NCBI RefSeq assembly: GCF_022807995.1 | Contig: NZ_CP094351.1 | Location: 3,689,001 to 3,753,000 of the forward strand | Length of the DNA: 64,000 nucleotides | Direction of reading: 5' to 3' | Origin: Pseudomonas orientalis | GTDB taxonomy: Bacteria; Pseudomonadota; Gammaproteobacteria; Pseudomonadales; Pseudomonadaceae | Position numbers and translations under genes: made by a program | Notes under the pieces: model-generated | Told to the model about the DNA's origin: nothing | Database searches by the model: none | The model's input: the letters and a program-made list of their open reading frames with translations, nothing else | Shown here: one piece after another, positions 34,067 to 44,000 of the stretch | How the letters are laid out: each line of letters begins with the position of its first letter | Numbering within the stretch: the first letter of the stretch is position 1

Positions 34067-35707
34067 CTAAGCCGCCGTGAAGAAAGCCACTTTCGCTGCA
34101 AGGCGATCCGCCAACTGCGAGAGTTCCCTGCTAGCGGTCGCAACTTGATGCGAGCCGGTGGCTGATTGCACGGTGGAGCCGTGAATACGGTTGATGTTTT
34201 GAGCGACATCGTCAGCCACGCCACTCTGCTGTACAGAAGCGCTGGCAATCTGCGCGTTCATATGACTGATGGCGCCCACCTGCTCGCTGATCCTGGCCAG
34301 TGCACTCTGCGCGCTGCGGGTTTGTGTGACGGTCTGGCTCGCCAGCTCGCAACTGTTGCGCATGGTTTGCGAGGCGGCTTCCGTCCCCGATTGCAGCGTG
34401 CTGATCATCTGCCGAATCTCCTCGGTTGACTGCTGGGTACGGTTGGCCAGCGAGCGCACTTCATCAGCGACCACCGCAAATCCACGCCCATGCTCCCCAG
34501 CCCTTGCCGCTTCAATAGCAGCGTTCAGCGCCAGCAGGTTGGTTTGAGCGGCAATGGAGTTGATGACATCGATCACCGACTCGATATTTTCACTGTATTG
34601 GGATACCTGATTTACGGTACCCGTGGTTTGCTCCAGCGTCATTGCCAGTTGCTCGATGGCAACAGCAGTACTTGCAACCAAACGATTACCGTTTTCCACT
34701 TCGATGTCAGCCAAGCGGGAAGCATCAGCCGCCTGCGCGGCATACCCGGATACTTCGCTGACAGTCGCGGCCATTTGCGTGATGGCTGCGGCTACCTGCT
34801 CGGCTTCGTGGGTTTGCAGGTTGATCTGGTCATTGTTGGTCGACGAGGTGGCAGACAATTGGATGGAGGAGTGATTGACCTCCTGGGCCGCCCTGCGCAC
34901 TTGTTGAATAGTCTCTGCCAAGTGCACGAGAGCGTCTTTGAGCACCCCCATCACGCTCTTGGGGTAATCGGTTGAAATCGTCTGGTTCAGATCACCCGCC
35001 GCCAGACGCTCAATGGCTAATGCCACCTCAGTGGGCTCCGCGCCCAATGTCGATTTAACGAAGCGAATAATCACCGCCGATAGCGTGACGCTCAGCAGCA
35101 GGGCAATACCGGTCGCAATCAGCATCAGGGTACTGAACTGGCTGGCCGTTTCCTGCACCGCGCCGAGCTTGGCCTTGATGGATGCCTCTTCATAGTCAAT
35201 CAGCGCATTCACGCGCTTTAACCACTCGCTGTAATCCAAAGACGTTTGACGCATCAGAAGCGCCTGGGCTCCCGGAATGTCCCCCGCTCGGCGCAGTGAG
35301 ATGACCGCTTGGGTGGATTTCAGGGTTTGTTGTTCAATCTCCTTGATGGCGGTCAGCAGTCGAAGCTCTTCGCCCGTAACGTTTGCGCGTTCGAACAACT
35401 GATCCATTGGCGCGGCCGAGTCGGCGTAGGCTTTTTCCAGAGCGTTAATCTGCGACAAGTAGGTGTCCAGGTCAGGGTCGCTCGTCACCAGCACCGCATC
35501 CCGGATAGCAATGGCGCGGTTATGCACGCTGCCACGAAAATTGATGGCGTAGCGCTGCACCTTTGCCGCGTTTTCACTGACGTCGCCCAAGGTGGAATCG
35601 ATGAACCCAACGCGCTGAATGCCGATGGCAGTGATCATCATCAGAAGCGCCAGGATGGCTGCAAAACTCAGCCCTATGCGTGTGGCCAACGAAAGCGTTT
35701 TCTTCAT
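34067..35707 (-). CDS. Methyl-accepting chemotaxis protein
   Basis: 546 residues. It has a membrane helix at about 11-31 (IGLSFAAILALLMMITAIGI) and a periplasmic four-helix-bundle-type sensor of about 160 residues (NFRGSVHNRAIAIRDAVLVT). A second helix follows (FSTLMLIATGIALLLSVTLS, about 192-212), then HAMP and the signalling domain with IAAQTNLLALNAAIEAARAG and EHGRGFAVVADEVRSLANRT. It reports a ligand to CheA/CheW; the ligand is not identifiable. It is transcribed in the same direction as the BdlA-like gene, 148 bp upstream of it. Confidence 0.92.
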   Translation of the reverse strand: MKKTLSLATRIGLSFAAILALLMMITAIGIQRVGFIDSTLGDVSENAAKVQRYAINFRGSVHNRAIAIRDAVLVTSDPDLDTYLSQINALEKAYADSAAPMDQLFERANVTGEELRLLTAIKEIEQQTLKSTQAVISLRRAGDIPGAQALLMRQTSLDYSEWLKRVNALIDYEEASIKAKLGAVQETASQFSTLMLIATGIALLLSVTLSAVIIRFVKSTLGAEPTEVALAIERLAAGDLNQTISTDYPKSVMGVLKDALVHLAETIQQVRRAAQEVNHSSIQLSATSSTNNDQINLQTHEAEQVAAAITQMAATVSEVSGYAAQAADASRLADIEVENGNRLVASTAVAIEQLAMTLEQTTGTVNQVSQYSENIESVIDVINSIAAQTNLLALNAAIEAARAGEHGRGFAVVADEVRSLANRTQQSTEEIRQMISTLQSGTEAASQTMRNSCELASQTVTQTRSAQSALARISEQVGAISHMNAQIASASVQQSGVADDVAQNINRIHGSTVQSATGSHQVATASRELSQLADRLAAKVAFFTAA

Positions 35708-36044
35708 GGCTTACTCTGGAATATGCCCGTTATGGGACTGGATTGATGCGGATGACGCGAGGGGCGCGGTGAGCCAATCAGGCTGGTTGCGTTGAAGATA
35801 CGTCGATGCCGGATAGCGAATCCATTGAGTATTACGCACTGCATTGATAGCTCGGTGCTATCACAGGGGCGTGGGTCAGGCTGGAAAAGAGCGGTTTTCG
35901 CAGAGTTCGAACTTCAGCTTCGTTTTCTCGGCTCTTCCTTGACCTCTGATGCTCTGTTGTCGAGTCGAATGTTCCGCGTGATCGCTTGCCCTCTCGTCAC
36001 CCGATTTGGTTACAATCGTATAGGCATCTCAGGGTCTCGGGCAC
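35708..36044. other. 337-bp gap between the chemoreceptor and MarR genes
   Basis: Divergent promoter region with no gene seen. TACAAT at 36011-36016 is a possible -10 for the MarR gene, but the nearest TTGCCC lies 19 bp upstream, longer than usual. Nothing repeat-like was recognised. Confidence 0.5.
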
Positions 36045-36476
36045 ATGCATATTTCTTTATTTCGCGAGCGCGTTACGCGCCTGAACAAACGCCTGCGCCA
36101 AGAGGCGCAAAATCACCCCGATACTTGGTCGCAGATGCTGGTATTGAGCGCAATCGATCAAATGGACGGCATGGCAACGCCCTCGAAAATTGCCGAAGCG
36201 GAAAATATCCGCTCGTCCAACCTTGCCTCCCTGTTGAAGGACCTGGAGGCGCGAGACTTGATTACCCGTACGCCAGACACCGAAGACCGCAGACGTACCT
36301 GGATCGGCCTTTCGGAGCAAGGCCGATGCGTGTTGCAGGCAAGTCGTCAGCGCCGTGACGAGTGGCTTGCTGAAGCGGTAGACGCCTGTCTGACTGCCGG
36401 TGAACGCAAGCGCCTGGAAGCAGCCGGCTTGCTCATGGACAAACTCAGCAGCTATGGAAGCTCCGACTGGCGCTGA
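36045..36476 (+). CDS. MarR-family transcriptional regulator
   Basis: 143 residues. The winged helix-turn-helix is recognisable: SQMLVLSAIDQMDGMATPSK, IAEAENIRSSNLASLLKDLE and the wing RDLITRTPDTEDRRRTWIGL, with the family's DxRxR element as DTEDRRRTW. It probably represses genes for efflux or stress response. It converges with surE; the tripartite efflux operon starts about 1.2 kb downstream. Control of that operon is a guess. Confidence 0.88.
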   Translation: MHISLFRERVTRLNKRLRQEAQNHPDTWSQMLVLSAIDQMDGMATPSKIAEAENIRSSNLASLLKDLEARDLITRTPDTEDRRRTWIGLSEQGRCVLQASRQRRDEWLAEAVDACLTAGERKRLEAAGLLMDKLSSYGSSDWR

Positions 36477-36496
36477 AGCTCGCTGTCGAATGCGCC

Positions 36497-37276
36497 CTAG
36501 GTAAAAATCCTGTTTTCGCACGTCATGCTCGCCGACGCGCATGTGTGCTCGAACTGCAACGGCGTTGCGGTGATATGTCCGCCAAGACTTTCAGCCGTTT
36601 CCGTCCCAGGCTCATCCGCGCATGCGTGCCTGCGCAATTGCAGCCAATGGTATTCCAGCCCACGCGGGTCATTTTCCGAACGAACCGACACCCCCTCCAA
36701 GCGGCCTCTGCCTTGCCGGGTTATTTTCAGTGGCAACACGGCACCGGGTGCGCAGCTCGGGAAATTGACGTTCAAGCAAACGTCTTGCGGCCACTGTTGG
36801 GCCATCAGTTGTTCAATCACGGGGGCGCCGTGGTTGAGTGCGTTTTCCCAGGGCACCGCGGTGCGATCCGTAAACGCCTGGCTCAGTGCGATGGACGGGA
36901 TACCGAACAGTAACCCCGTCATCGCCGCTCCGACGGTACCCGAGAATACCGTTTCCGTTCCCAGGTTCGCCCCGCGATTCACGCCGGATAAAATCAGGTC
37001 AGGCTTGTCGTGACTGAGCAAATGCCCAAGCGCCAGGGCTATGCAATCAGCGGGGGTTCCGGTAACCGCAAACCTGCGTGTTCCCTGGTAACTCAGCCGC
37101 AAGGGAGCATGCAGACTCAATGAATGTGACGTGCCGCTTTGGTCAAGTAACGGTGCGACGACCCACACTTCATTCGCTAATTGGCAGGCAATGCGTTCAA
37201 GTACCTTGAGCCCTGGGGCATCAATACCATCGTCGTTGGTGAGAAGGATTCGCTCAAATCGATGACTCTTCGCCAT
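36497..37276 (-). CDS. surE: SurE-type 5'/3'-nucleotidase
   Basis: 259 residues from ATG 37276; an ATG two codons earlier is possible. Family signatures are ERILLTNDDGIDAPGL (metal-binding Asp15-Asp16), APLLDQSGTSHSLSLHAPLR, VTGTPADCIALAL and LILSGVNRGANLGTETVFSG with TVGAAMTGLLFG. SurE enzymes dephosphorylate nucleoside monophosphates and short polyphosphates, in the cytoplasm. The usual pseudomonad surE sits beside pcm and rpoS. This copy has neither neighbour and is probably a paralogue. Confidence 0.85.
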   Translation of the reverse strand: MAKSHRFERILLTNDDGIDAPGLKVLERIACQLANEVWVVAPLLDQSGTSHSLSLHAPLRLSYQGTRRFAVTGTPADCIALALGHLLSHDKPDLILSGVNRGANLGTETVFSGTVGAAMTGLLFGIPSIALSQAFTDRTAVPWENALNHGAPVIEQLMAQQWPQDVCLNVNFPSCAPGAVLPLKITRQGRGRLEGVSVRSENDPRGLEYHWLQLRRHACADEPGTETAESLGGHITATPLQFEHTCASASMTCENRIFT

Positions 37277-37641
37277 GGTCATGCCCCGTCGATGCTGCCG
37301 CAGGAGGCGCTCGGATTGGCGCCTTCGAAGGCATAATTACCTATATTTAAATAGTTATCTACTTATAGGTATGAAAACAGGCCTGCCTTCGCTCACCAAG
37401 GCTTACGGGAAAAGTCACTGGTTTCAGAACCGGCCGCTCGCACTGGCCACCGGCGCCGGGTGCAGTCATCCACCCATTTTCCGGGTTGATTGCACGGGCG
37501 CTGTCGGCGTCGTTTTCGACAATGAAGACAGGTTTTCTTCACACAAAGAAGTCCCTTGATGAAACCTTGATAATTCACACACCGTTTATTGAAAGTCCGC
37601 TGCCAGTATTGCCCTACGCCCGACTTCCGCGAACCGACCCT
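37277..37641. other. 365-bp gap upstream of the efflux operon
   Basis: Holds a short AT-rich block at 37335-37370, described separately, and otherwise non-coding GC-rich sequence. No convincing start codon with a ribosome binding site precedes the outer-membrane-factor gene; its frame is open back to 37486. Confidence 0.5.
37339..37370. promoter_or_regulatory. Nested AT-rich palindromes, candidate operator/promoter of the efflux operon
   Basis: ACCTATA (37339-37345) and TATAGGT (37364-37370) form an inverted repeat, and TATTTAAATA (37344-37353) is a perfect palindrome within it. This is the only such block between the divergent surE and efflux genes, so it is a plausible site for a regulator such as the nearby MarR protein. 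Confidence 0.4.
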
Positions 37642-39123
37642 ATGCCGACCACCGTACCGCTGTCCAAGCCTGTCAAGCTGCCTGAACGCCTCGGCGCGGT
37701 GTTGCTGCTGGTCGGCACGCTGGCCGGCTGCTCGCTGGCGCCGGAGTACCAGGCGCCCGTGCTGCCGGTGCCGCAGACCCTGCAAGGCGAACCTTCGACG
37801 GGCACGCCCTCCTCCATGACCGGTGAGGTCGAGGGGCTTTCCGAGGAGGAGCGACAATTGCTGGCCGGCCTGGATTCATCGGCGCAGTTGCCGCATCGGG
37901 TTGAACAAGCCCTGAACTACAATCGCGACCTGCGCCTGGCATTGCTGCGTGTCGAGCAAGCCCGTGCCCAGTACGGCATTTCCCGCGCCGATCGCCTGCC
38001 CACCGTGGCCCTGGGCCTGCAACGCAACCGCCAGCACTTGCACGACAAGGCCGCCGACGAACGTTATGGGCAAGACATCGCGGTGGCGTCCGTCGGCGTA
38101 TCGGACTTCGAGCTGGATTTTTTCGGCCGGGTCCGCAGCCTGTCCGAGGCGGCGCAGCATGACTACCTGGCCACACGCTACGGGGCTTTGGCGGCGCGCA
38201 AGGCACTGATCGTTGAAGTGGCGCGCCTATATTTGCAAGAGCGCTTGCAGGCAGGCGTGCAGTCCGACACGCAGTCTATTCTCGACAACCAGAACCTGCT
38301 GCTGAGCGTACTCGACGGCCAGCAAAAGGAAGGCCTCGTCGCCCAGGACACGGTCGACACCCGACGCATGGAGGTTCGGCGTGCCGCCCAGCAATGGCAG
38401 GACGCAAGCGCCGACCACGCGCGTGCACAGCAGGCGCTGGCATGGGTGACCGGCTACCAGGCCGCGCCTTCGACCGCTACCGCGACAGACCCCGCAATTG
38501 ACTTGGATACCCCGCCCTGGCTGATCGAACTCTCGTCCCAACGACTGTTGCAGCGCTTCGATGTGCGCCAGTGTGAAGAAGCCCTGCGCGCATCGAACGC
38601 CAATATTGGCGCCGCGCGTGCGGCGTTCTTCCCCTCGATCACCTTGAGCACCGGTGCCGGCATCGCCAGCCCGCGCTTGAGCAACCTGTTTTCATCCGGC
38701 AGCGGCGCCTGGCTGTTCACCCCGCAACTGAACCTGCCGCTGTTCGACGGTGGCCGCAACCAGGCCAACCTGGACCTGGCCACCGCTCGCCAAGAGTCCG
38801 CCGTCGCCCAATACGAAAAGACCGTGCAGGACGCCTTCCGCGAAATCGCAGACCTGTTGAGCCAACGACAACAAGCGCTGGCCAACGCCACCACGCAGAT
38901 CGATCTGGCGGCGTTGACCGCATTAAAAGCCAAGCGTCTCGACCAGCAGATTGCCGCGGGTGCGGCTGCGCGTTCGGAGCTCTCGGCCGCGGCAATTCGC
39001 CTGGCTGAATCGGACATTGAATTGCGCAAGGCCACCTACCAATTGTTGTTCAACCGCCTCGCGCTGTATCGCGCGCTGTCCGGCGCACCGCTATTTTCCT
39101 CCGCTGAAAGGGTTTCACCATGA
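37642..39123 (+). CDS. Outer-membrane efflux channel lipoprotein (NodT/OprM family)
   Basis: 493 residues if started at ATG 37642, which is followed by a signal peptide with lipobox LAGC. The ribosome binding site is poor and longer in-frame starts exist back to 37486. Two repeats of the TolC-type helical barrel domain are visible: DLRLALLRVEQARAQYGISR with FELDFFGRVRSLSEAAQHDY, and ANIGAARAAFFPSITLSTGA with LPLFDGGRNQANLDLA. The channel should carry substrates from the adaptor/pump out of the cell. Its stop overlaps the start of the MipA gene as ATGA. Confidence 0.9.
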   Translation: MPTTVPLSKPVKLPERLGAVLLLVGTLAGCSLAPEYQAPVLPVPQTLQGEPSTGTPSSMTGEVEGLSEEERQLLAGLDSSAQLPHRVEQALNYNRDLRLALLRVEQARAQYGISRADRLPTVALGLQRNRQHLHDKAADERYGQDIAVASVGVSDFELDFFGRVRSLSEAAQHDYLATRYGALAARKALIVEVARLYLQERLQAGVQSDTQSILDNQNLLLSVLDGQQKEGLVAQDTVDTRRMEVRRAAQQWQDASADHARAQQALAWVTGYQAAPSTATATDPAIDLDTPPWLIELSSQRLLQRFDVRQCEEALRASNANIGAARAAFFPSITLSTGAGIASPRLSNLFSSGSGAWLFTPQLNLPLFDGGRNQANLDLATARQESAVAQYEKTVQDAFREIADLLSQRQQALANATTQIDLAALTALKAKRLDQQIAAGAAARSELSAAAIRLAESDIELRKATYQLLFNRLALYRALSGAPLFSSAERVSP

Positions 39124-39929
39124 GCTTGACCATTGCCCCGACCCGTACCGTGCTGTGGGGCGCCGCCTTGATGGCCTGCACGCTCGCGATCCCGGCACAG
39201 GCGGCCGACGCCAGCCCGGCAGCCGACAAGACCACCGCCACCCTGGGCCTTGGCATGGGGGTCACACCGCGCTACATGGGCGCCGACCGCTACCGCGCGC
39301 TCGTGCTGCCGATGTTCAGCATCCAGCGCGGCGCGCTGTTCGCCGACACCACCCGAGGCCTCGGTGTGCAGTTTCAATCCGACAGCGGCTTTGGCGCCAG
39401 CGCGGCGATCAACTACGACCTGGGCCGTAAGGAAAAAGACAGCAGCAGCCGCCCGGGCGACCGCGAGCTGAACGGCATGGGCGATATCAACGGCGCCACC
39501 GTCGCCGACTTCACCCTCAGCCAGCAGCTGTTTGACTGGCTGTCGGTCAGCGGCGAAGCCGAACTGCGCATGGCCGGCGAACACCGTGGCAACCGCTACC
39601 GCTTTGGCCTGGAAGGCATCCTGTTGCATACCGACAGCGACACCCTGTCCCTGGACATCGACGCCCATGCCGGCGACGGCCGCTACAACCAGACTTTCTT
39701 CGGCGTCACCCAGGCGCAGAGCCAGCGTTCGCTCTATGGCAAATACAACACCGATGCAGGCATCTATGCCTATTCCGCCGCCTTGAACTGGCAGCACAGC
39801 CTGGACGCGCACTGGTCGACGCTGGCCAGCCTGACGCTGACCCAGTACGCCGACCAGGCCCGTAACAGCCCGCTGATCCAGCGTGAAAGCGCCGGCCTGG
39901 GCATGTTCGCCATCAACTACACCTTCTGA
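39120..39929 (+). CDS. MipA/OmpV-family outer-membrane protein
   Basis: 269 residues with a signal peptide ending AIPAQAAD. The pattern TLGLGMGVTPRYMGADRYRA, then LPMFSIQRGALFADTTRGLG and the ending FAINYTF are typical of MipA/OmpV beta-barrel proteins. Proposed roles in the family include scaffolding of peptidoglycan enzymes and outer-membrane permeation. Encoded by ATGA overlap between the efflux channel and the adaptor, an unusual place for this family. Confidence 0.88.
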   Translation: MSLTIAPTRTVLWGAALMACTLAIPAQAADASPAADKTTATLGLGMGVTPRYMGADRYRALVLPMFSIQRGALFADTTRGLGVQFQSDSGFGASAAINYDLGRKEKDSSSRPGDRELNGMGDINGATVADFTLSQQLFDWLSVSGEAELRMAGEHRGNRYRFGLEGILLHTDSDTLSLDIDAHAGDGRYNQTFFGVTQAQSQRSLYGKYNTDAGIYAYSAALNWQHSLDAHWSTLASLTLTQYADQARNSPLIQRESAGLGMFAINYTF

Positions 39930-39945
39930 TAACGAGGCGCCAGGC

Positions 39946-41064
39946 ATGCAGGGTTTTGCTCAGTTGTTCCGTCCTTGGGACCGTTCCCTGATGTTCGGCG
40001 TTGTCTGCCTGATGATGGCGGCCTGTTCGCGCGAGGAAGCGGTGCCGGAGCCGGCCGTAAGGTCCGTCAAAGTCGCCACCGTGCACGCTACAGAGGTCGA
40101 CGCTGCGCCGTTGACCGGTGTGGTGCGCCAACGCCAACGCGCGGCCCTGGCCTTCGAAGGCGCGGGGCGATTAATGGCGTTGAACGTCGACGTCGGCGAT
40201 GCCGTAAAACAAGGCCAGGTGCTGGCGAGCCTGGACACGTCGGCCGTGCGGTTACGCCTGAAACAAGCGCAGGCGGCTTTGTTCGCCAGCGTGGCGCAAA
40301 CCGGCGAGCGCAAGCGCAACAAGCTGCGCCAGCAACAGCTTTACGCCCAGGGCAGCGTTGCGGCCAGCGCCGTGGAGCAAGCCGAAGCCGCGTGGCAGGC
40401 CGCCGTTGCACAGCAGGCCGCCGATGAAGCGGCGCTGGACCTGGTACGCCGCGATCAACGCCAGGGCCAACTGATCGCGCCGTTTGATGGCCGCGTCGTG
40501 GCCCGGCCCGCGCAGTTGTACAGCGAGTTGTCGCCCGGCCAAGGGGTGATGGAACTGGAGGCCGGCGGCGCGTTGCAGGTCATCGTGCAAATTCCGATGG
40601 AACAGGCCGCCGGCCTCAAACCTGGCGACCACGCCGCCGCCAACGACCCGGCAGCGCCCGGCTCAACCCTGCCGCTGGTGCTCGAAGGTTTGTCGACGCG
40701 CGCGCAGAACGGCCTGTTGCAAAGCGCGCGTTTTCGCCTGGACGCCCGCGCGCTCGCGCTCCCCAGCGGCGTGAACCTCAACGTGCGATTGGCGGCGCCT
40801 GCCGCGCGCGCGCTGTCGATTCCGACCCAGGCGCTGCGTATGGGCGGCGACGCCAGCCAGGTGCAGGTGTTCGTCTATGACCCTGCCCAGGGCAAGGTCG
40901 CCCTGCGCGATATTACGATCGGCCTGATCGACCAGGGCCGTGTCGCCATCGACGACGGCCTCAAGGACGGCGAGCAAGTGGTCGTCACCGGCGTGGCGTT
41001 CCTCACCGACGGCCAGCCCGTCAACCTGCTCTCGCCCTCCAGCCGTTTGAGCACGCCCGAATGA
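39946..41064 (+). CDS. RND efflux periplasmic adaptor (membrane fusion lipoprotein)
   Basis: 372 residues from ATG 39946. The signal peptide ends in the lipobox MAAC. The lipoyl half-motifs LAFEGAGRLMALNVDVGDAVKQGQVLASLD (about residues 62-91) and RQGQLIAPFDGRVVARPAQL flank a short coiled-coil hairpin. Beta-barrel and membrane-proximal domains follow (VQIPMEQAAGLKPGD, LRDITIGLIDQGRVAIDDGL). It bridges the pump and the outer-membrane channel. Its stop overlaps the pump start as ATGA. Confidence 0.9.
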   Translation: MQGFAQLFRPWDRSLMFGVVCLMMAACSREEAVPEPAVRSVKVATVHATEVDAAPLTGVVRQRQRAALAFEGAGRLMALNVDVGDAVKQGQVLASLDTSAVRLRLKQAQAALFASVAQTGERKRNKLRQQQLYAQGSVAASAVEQAEAAWQAAVAQQAADEAALDLVRRDQRQGQLIAPFDGRVVARPAQLYSELSPGQGVMELEAGGALQVIVQIPMEQAAGLKPGDHAAANDPAAPGSTLPLVLEGLSTRAQNGLLQSARFRLDARALALPSGVNLNVRLAAPAARALSIPTQALRMGGDASQVQVFVYDPAQGKVALRDITIGLIDQGRVAIDDGLKDGEQVVVTGVAFLTDGQPVNLLSPSSRLSTPE

Positions 41065-44000
41065 TCAACCTGACCCGTCACGCCCTGGGCGCGAGCCGCC
41101 TGACCTTATTCACCGCCCTGCTGATCCTGCTCGCAGGCGTGGCTACATTCCTGAGCTTCCCGACCCAGGAAGAGCCCTCGGTGACGATTCGCGATGCGCT
41201 GGTGAGCATCCAATTCCCCGGCCTGCCCAGCGAACGCGCCGAAGAGTTGCTGGCCCGGCCTACCGAAGAAAAGCTGCGCGAGCTGTCGCAGATCAAAAAC
41301 ATCGTGACCACCGTCCACCCCGGCAGCGTGATCATCCAGGTGACGGCCCGCGATGAGATCAAGGACCTGGGCGTGCTGTGGCAGCAGGTACGCAATAAAG
41401 TCGCCGAGGCCGGTGCCAGCTTTCCACCGGGCACCCAGGGGCCGTTTGTCGACGATAATTTCGGACGCGTCGCCGTCGCGTCCATCGCCGTCACCGCGCC
41501 CGGCTACAGCATGAGCGAGATGCGCGGGCCGTTGAAGCGCCTGCGTGACCAGTTGGGCGGCTTGCCCGGTATCGGCCAGGTGACATTGCACGGCCTGCAA
41601 GACCAGCAACTGTCGATCGACATCAACCCACAGCGCCTGGCGGGGCTGGGCTTGTCCCCCCAGCAGCTGTTCCAACAACTGCAGCAACAGAACGTATTGG
41701 CGCCTGGCGGTATTGCCGACATTGGCGGGCAAATCACCACGCTAACCGTAACCGGCGAAGTGCTCAGCCTGGAGCAACTGCGCCAGTTGCCGATCCAACT
41801 GCCCGGCGCCGACGGCACCGCGCAATCGGTGGCGCTCGGCGCCATTGCGCAGATCTCGGTGATGGCGGCCGACCCGCCCCAGACCGCGGCGGTCTATCAA
41901 GGCCAGGACGCCGTGGTGCTGGCAGTGTCCATGGCGCCCGGACAAAACGTGCACCAATTCGGCGTGGCATTGCGCGCGCGTTTGGCCCAGTTGGAACAGC
42001 AACTGCCGTTGGGCTTCAGCGCCCATATGGTGACGTTCCAGGCGGATGTGGTCGATCAGCAGATGGCCAAGATGAAACACGTGATGATCGAGACGGTGGT
42101 CATCGTCATGGCCGTGGTCATGCTGTTCCTGGGCTGGCGCACCGGGCTGGTGGTGGGCGCCATTGTGCCGCTGACCATCCTCGGTACGTTGATCGCCATG
42201 CGCATGCTCGGGGTCGAGCTGCAAACCGTGTCGATTGCCGCAATCATCCTCGCGCTCGGTTTGCTGGTGGACAACGGCATCGTGATCGCCGAGGACATCG
42301 AGCGCCGGCTCCACGCCGGTGAAGATCGGCGCCAGGCCTGCGAGGACGCCGGACGCACCCTGGCGATTCCGCTGTTGACCTCGTCCCTGGTGATTGTGCT
42401 GGCGTTCTCGCCGTTCTTTCTCGGCCAGACCAGCACCAATGAATACCTGCGCTCATTGGCTGTCGTGCTGGCGCTGACGCTGCTCGGCTCCTGGTTGTTG
42501 AGCATCACGGTCACGCCGCTGTTGTGCCTGTATTTTGCCAAAGCTGCCCCTCAGGACACGGCAGAGGACAGCTATGACAGCGGTTTTTACCGAGGCTACC
42601 GGGCGGTCATCGGCCGCGTGCTGCAACACAAAGCGCTGTTTCTGATGGCCATGCTGATGTTACTCGCCGCCGCCATCTTCGAACTGATGCGCGTACCCTA
42701 TGACTTTCTGCCTCAGTCGGACCGCTTGCAGTTCCAGGTGCCTATCAGCCTGGAACCCGGCAGCGGCTCGCGCAAGACCTTGCAAAGCGTGCGCGAGATC
42801 AGCCTGTGGCTGAGCAAGGAACCCCAGGTAGCCGACAGTATCGGCTACGTCGGCGATGGCGGGCCGCGTATCGTGCTGGGCCTCAACCCGCCGTTGCCGG
42901 CACCGGAAACCGCTTACTTCACTGTCAGCGTCAAGGCCGGTACGGATATCGATGCAGTCATCGCCAATATGCGTCGCTATCTGCTCAAGCACCACCCGGA
43001 ACTGCGCGCCGAGCCCAAGCGTTTTTCCCTTGGCACTACCGAGGCCGGTGTGGCGATCTATCGCGTGCTGGGCCCGGACGAGCAGGTATTGCGCAGCCTG
43101 GCCGGCCAGATCGAAAAAGCACTGCGGGAAGTGCCGGGGACACTGGATGTACGCGATGACTGGAGCACACGTCTGGCACGTTATACCGTAGAGGTCGATC
43201 AGCACAGTGCGCGCCGCGCCGGTGTCGACACCCAAGCCATTGCCCAGGCCTTGCAGCTGCACTTCGGCGGCATTCAGGTTTCGTCATTGCAGGACAACCA
43301 GACCCGCGTCCCGCTGGTGGTGCGCGAGCCAGCGACGCCAACCGATATCTCGCCGGATCTGCGCGGCATCCTGGTCTACCCGGCCGACGGCTCGACACCC
43401 GTGCCGTTGGCGACCGTTGCGCGCATCGTCGCGGCCAGCGAACCCTCGACGCTGATGCGGCGCAATCAGGAACGCGCCATCACTGTGGTCGGGCACAACC
43501 CGTCGTTGACGGCAACCTCCATCGTCGAGCAGTTGGCACCGCAGGTCGCGGCACTGCCCCTGCCGCCGGGATATCGCATTGAACTGGGCGGCGAAATCGA
43601 AGACTCGGCGGACGCCAACCAGGCATTGCTGCAATACCTTCCCCACGCGCTGATCGCCATGCTGTTGCTGTTCGTCTGGCAGTTCAATTCGTTTCGCAAA
43701 CTGCTGATTGTGGTCTCGGCGATCCCCTTCGTCCTGATTGGCGTGGCCGTAGCGCTGCTTATCACTGGTTACCCGTTCGGCTTCATGGCCACCTTCGGGC
43801 TGTTGTCACTGGCGGGGATTATCGTCAACAACGCCGTGCTGTTGCTGGAGCGTATCGAGGCGGAACTGCACGATGGCCTGCCGGTGTACGAGGCGGTGGT
43901 GAATGCCGCCGTGAAACGCCTGCGCCCCATCGTCATGACCAAACTGACCTGCATTATCGGACTGGTGCCGCTGATGCTGTTTGCCGGGCCACTGTGGGAA

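Noticed and set aside
35986..36016. Sigma-70 promoter TTGCCC/TACAAT for the MarR gene
   Set aside because: The spacer is 19 bp and the -35 match is modest, so it was not listed as a feature.
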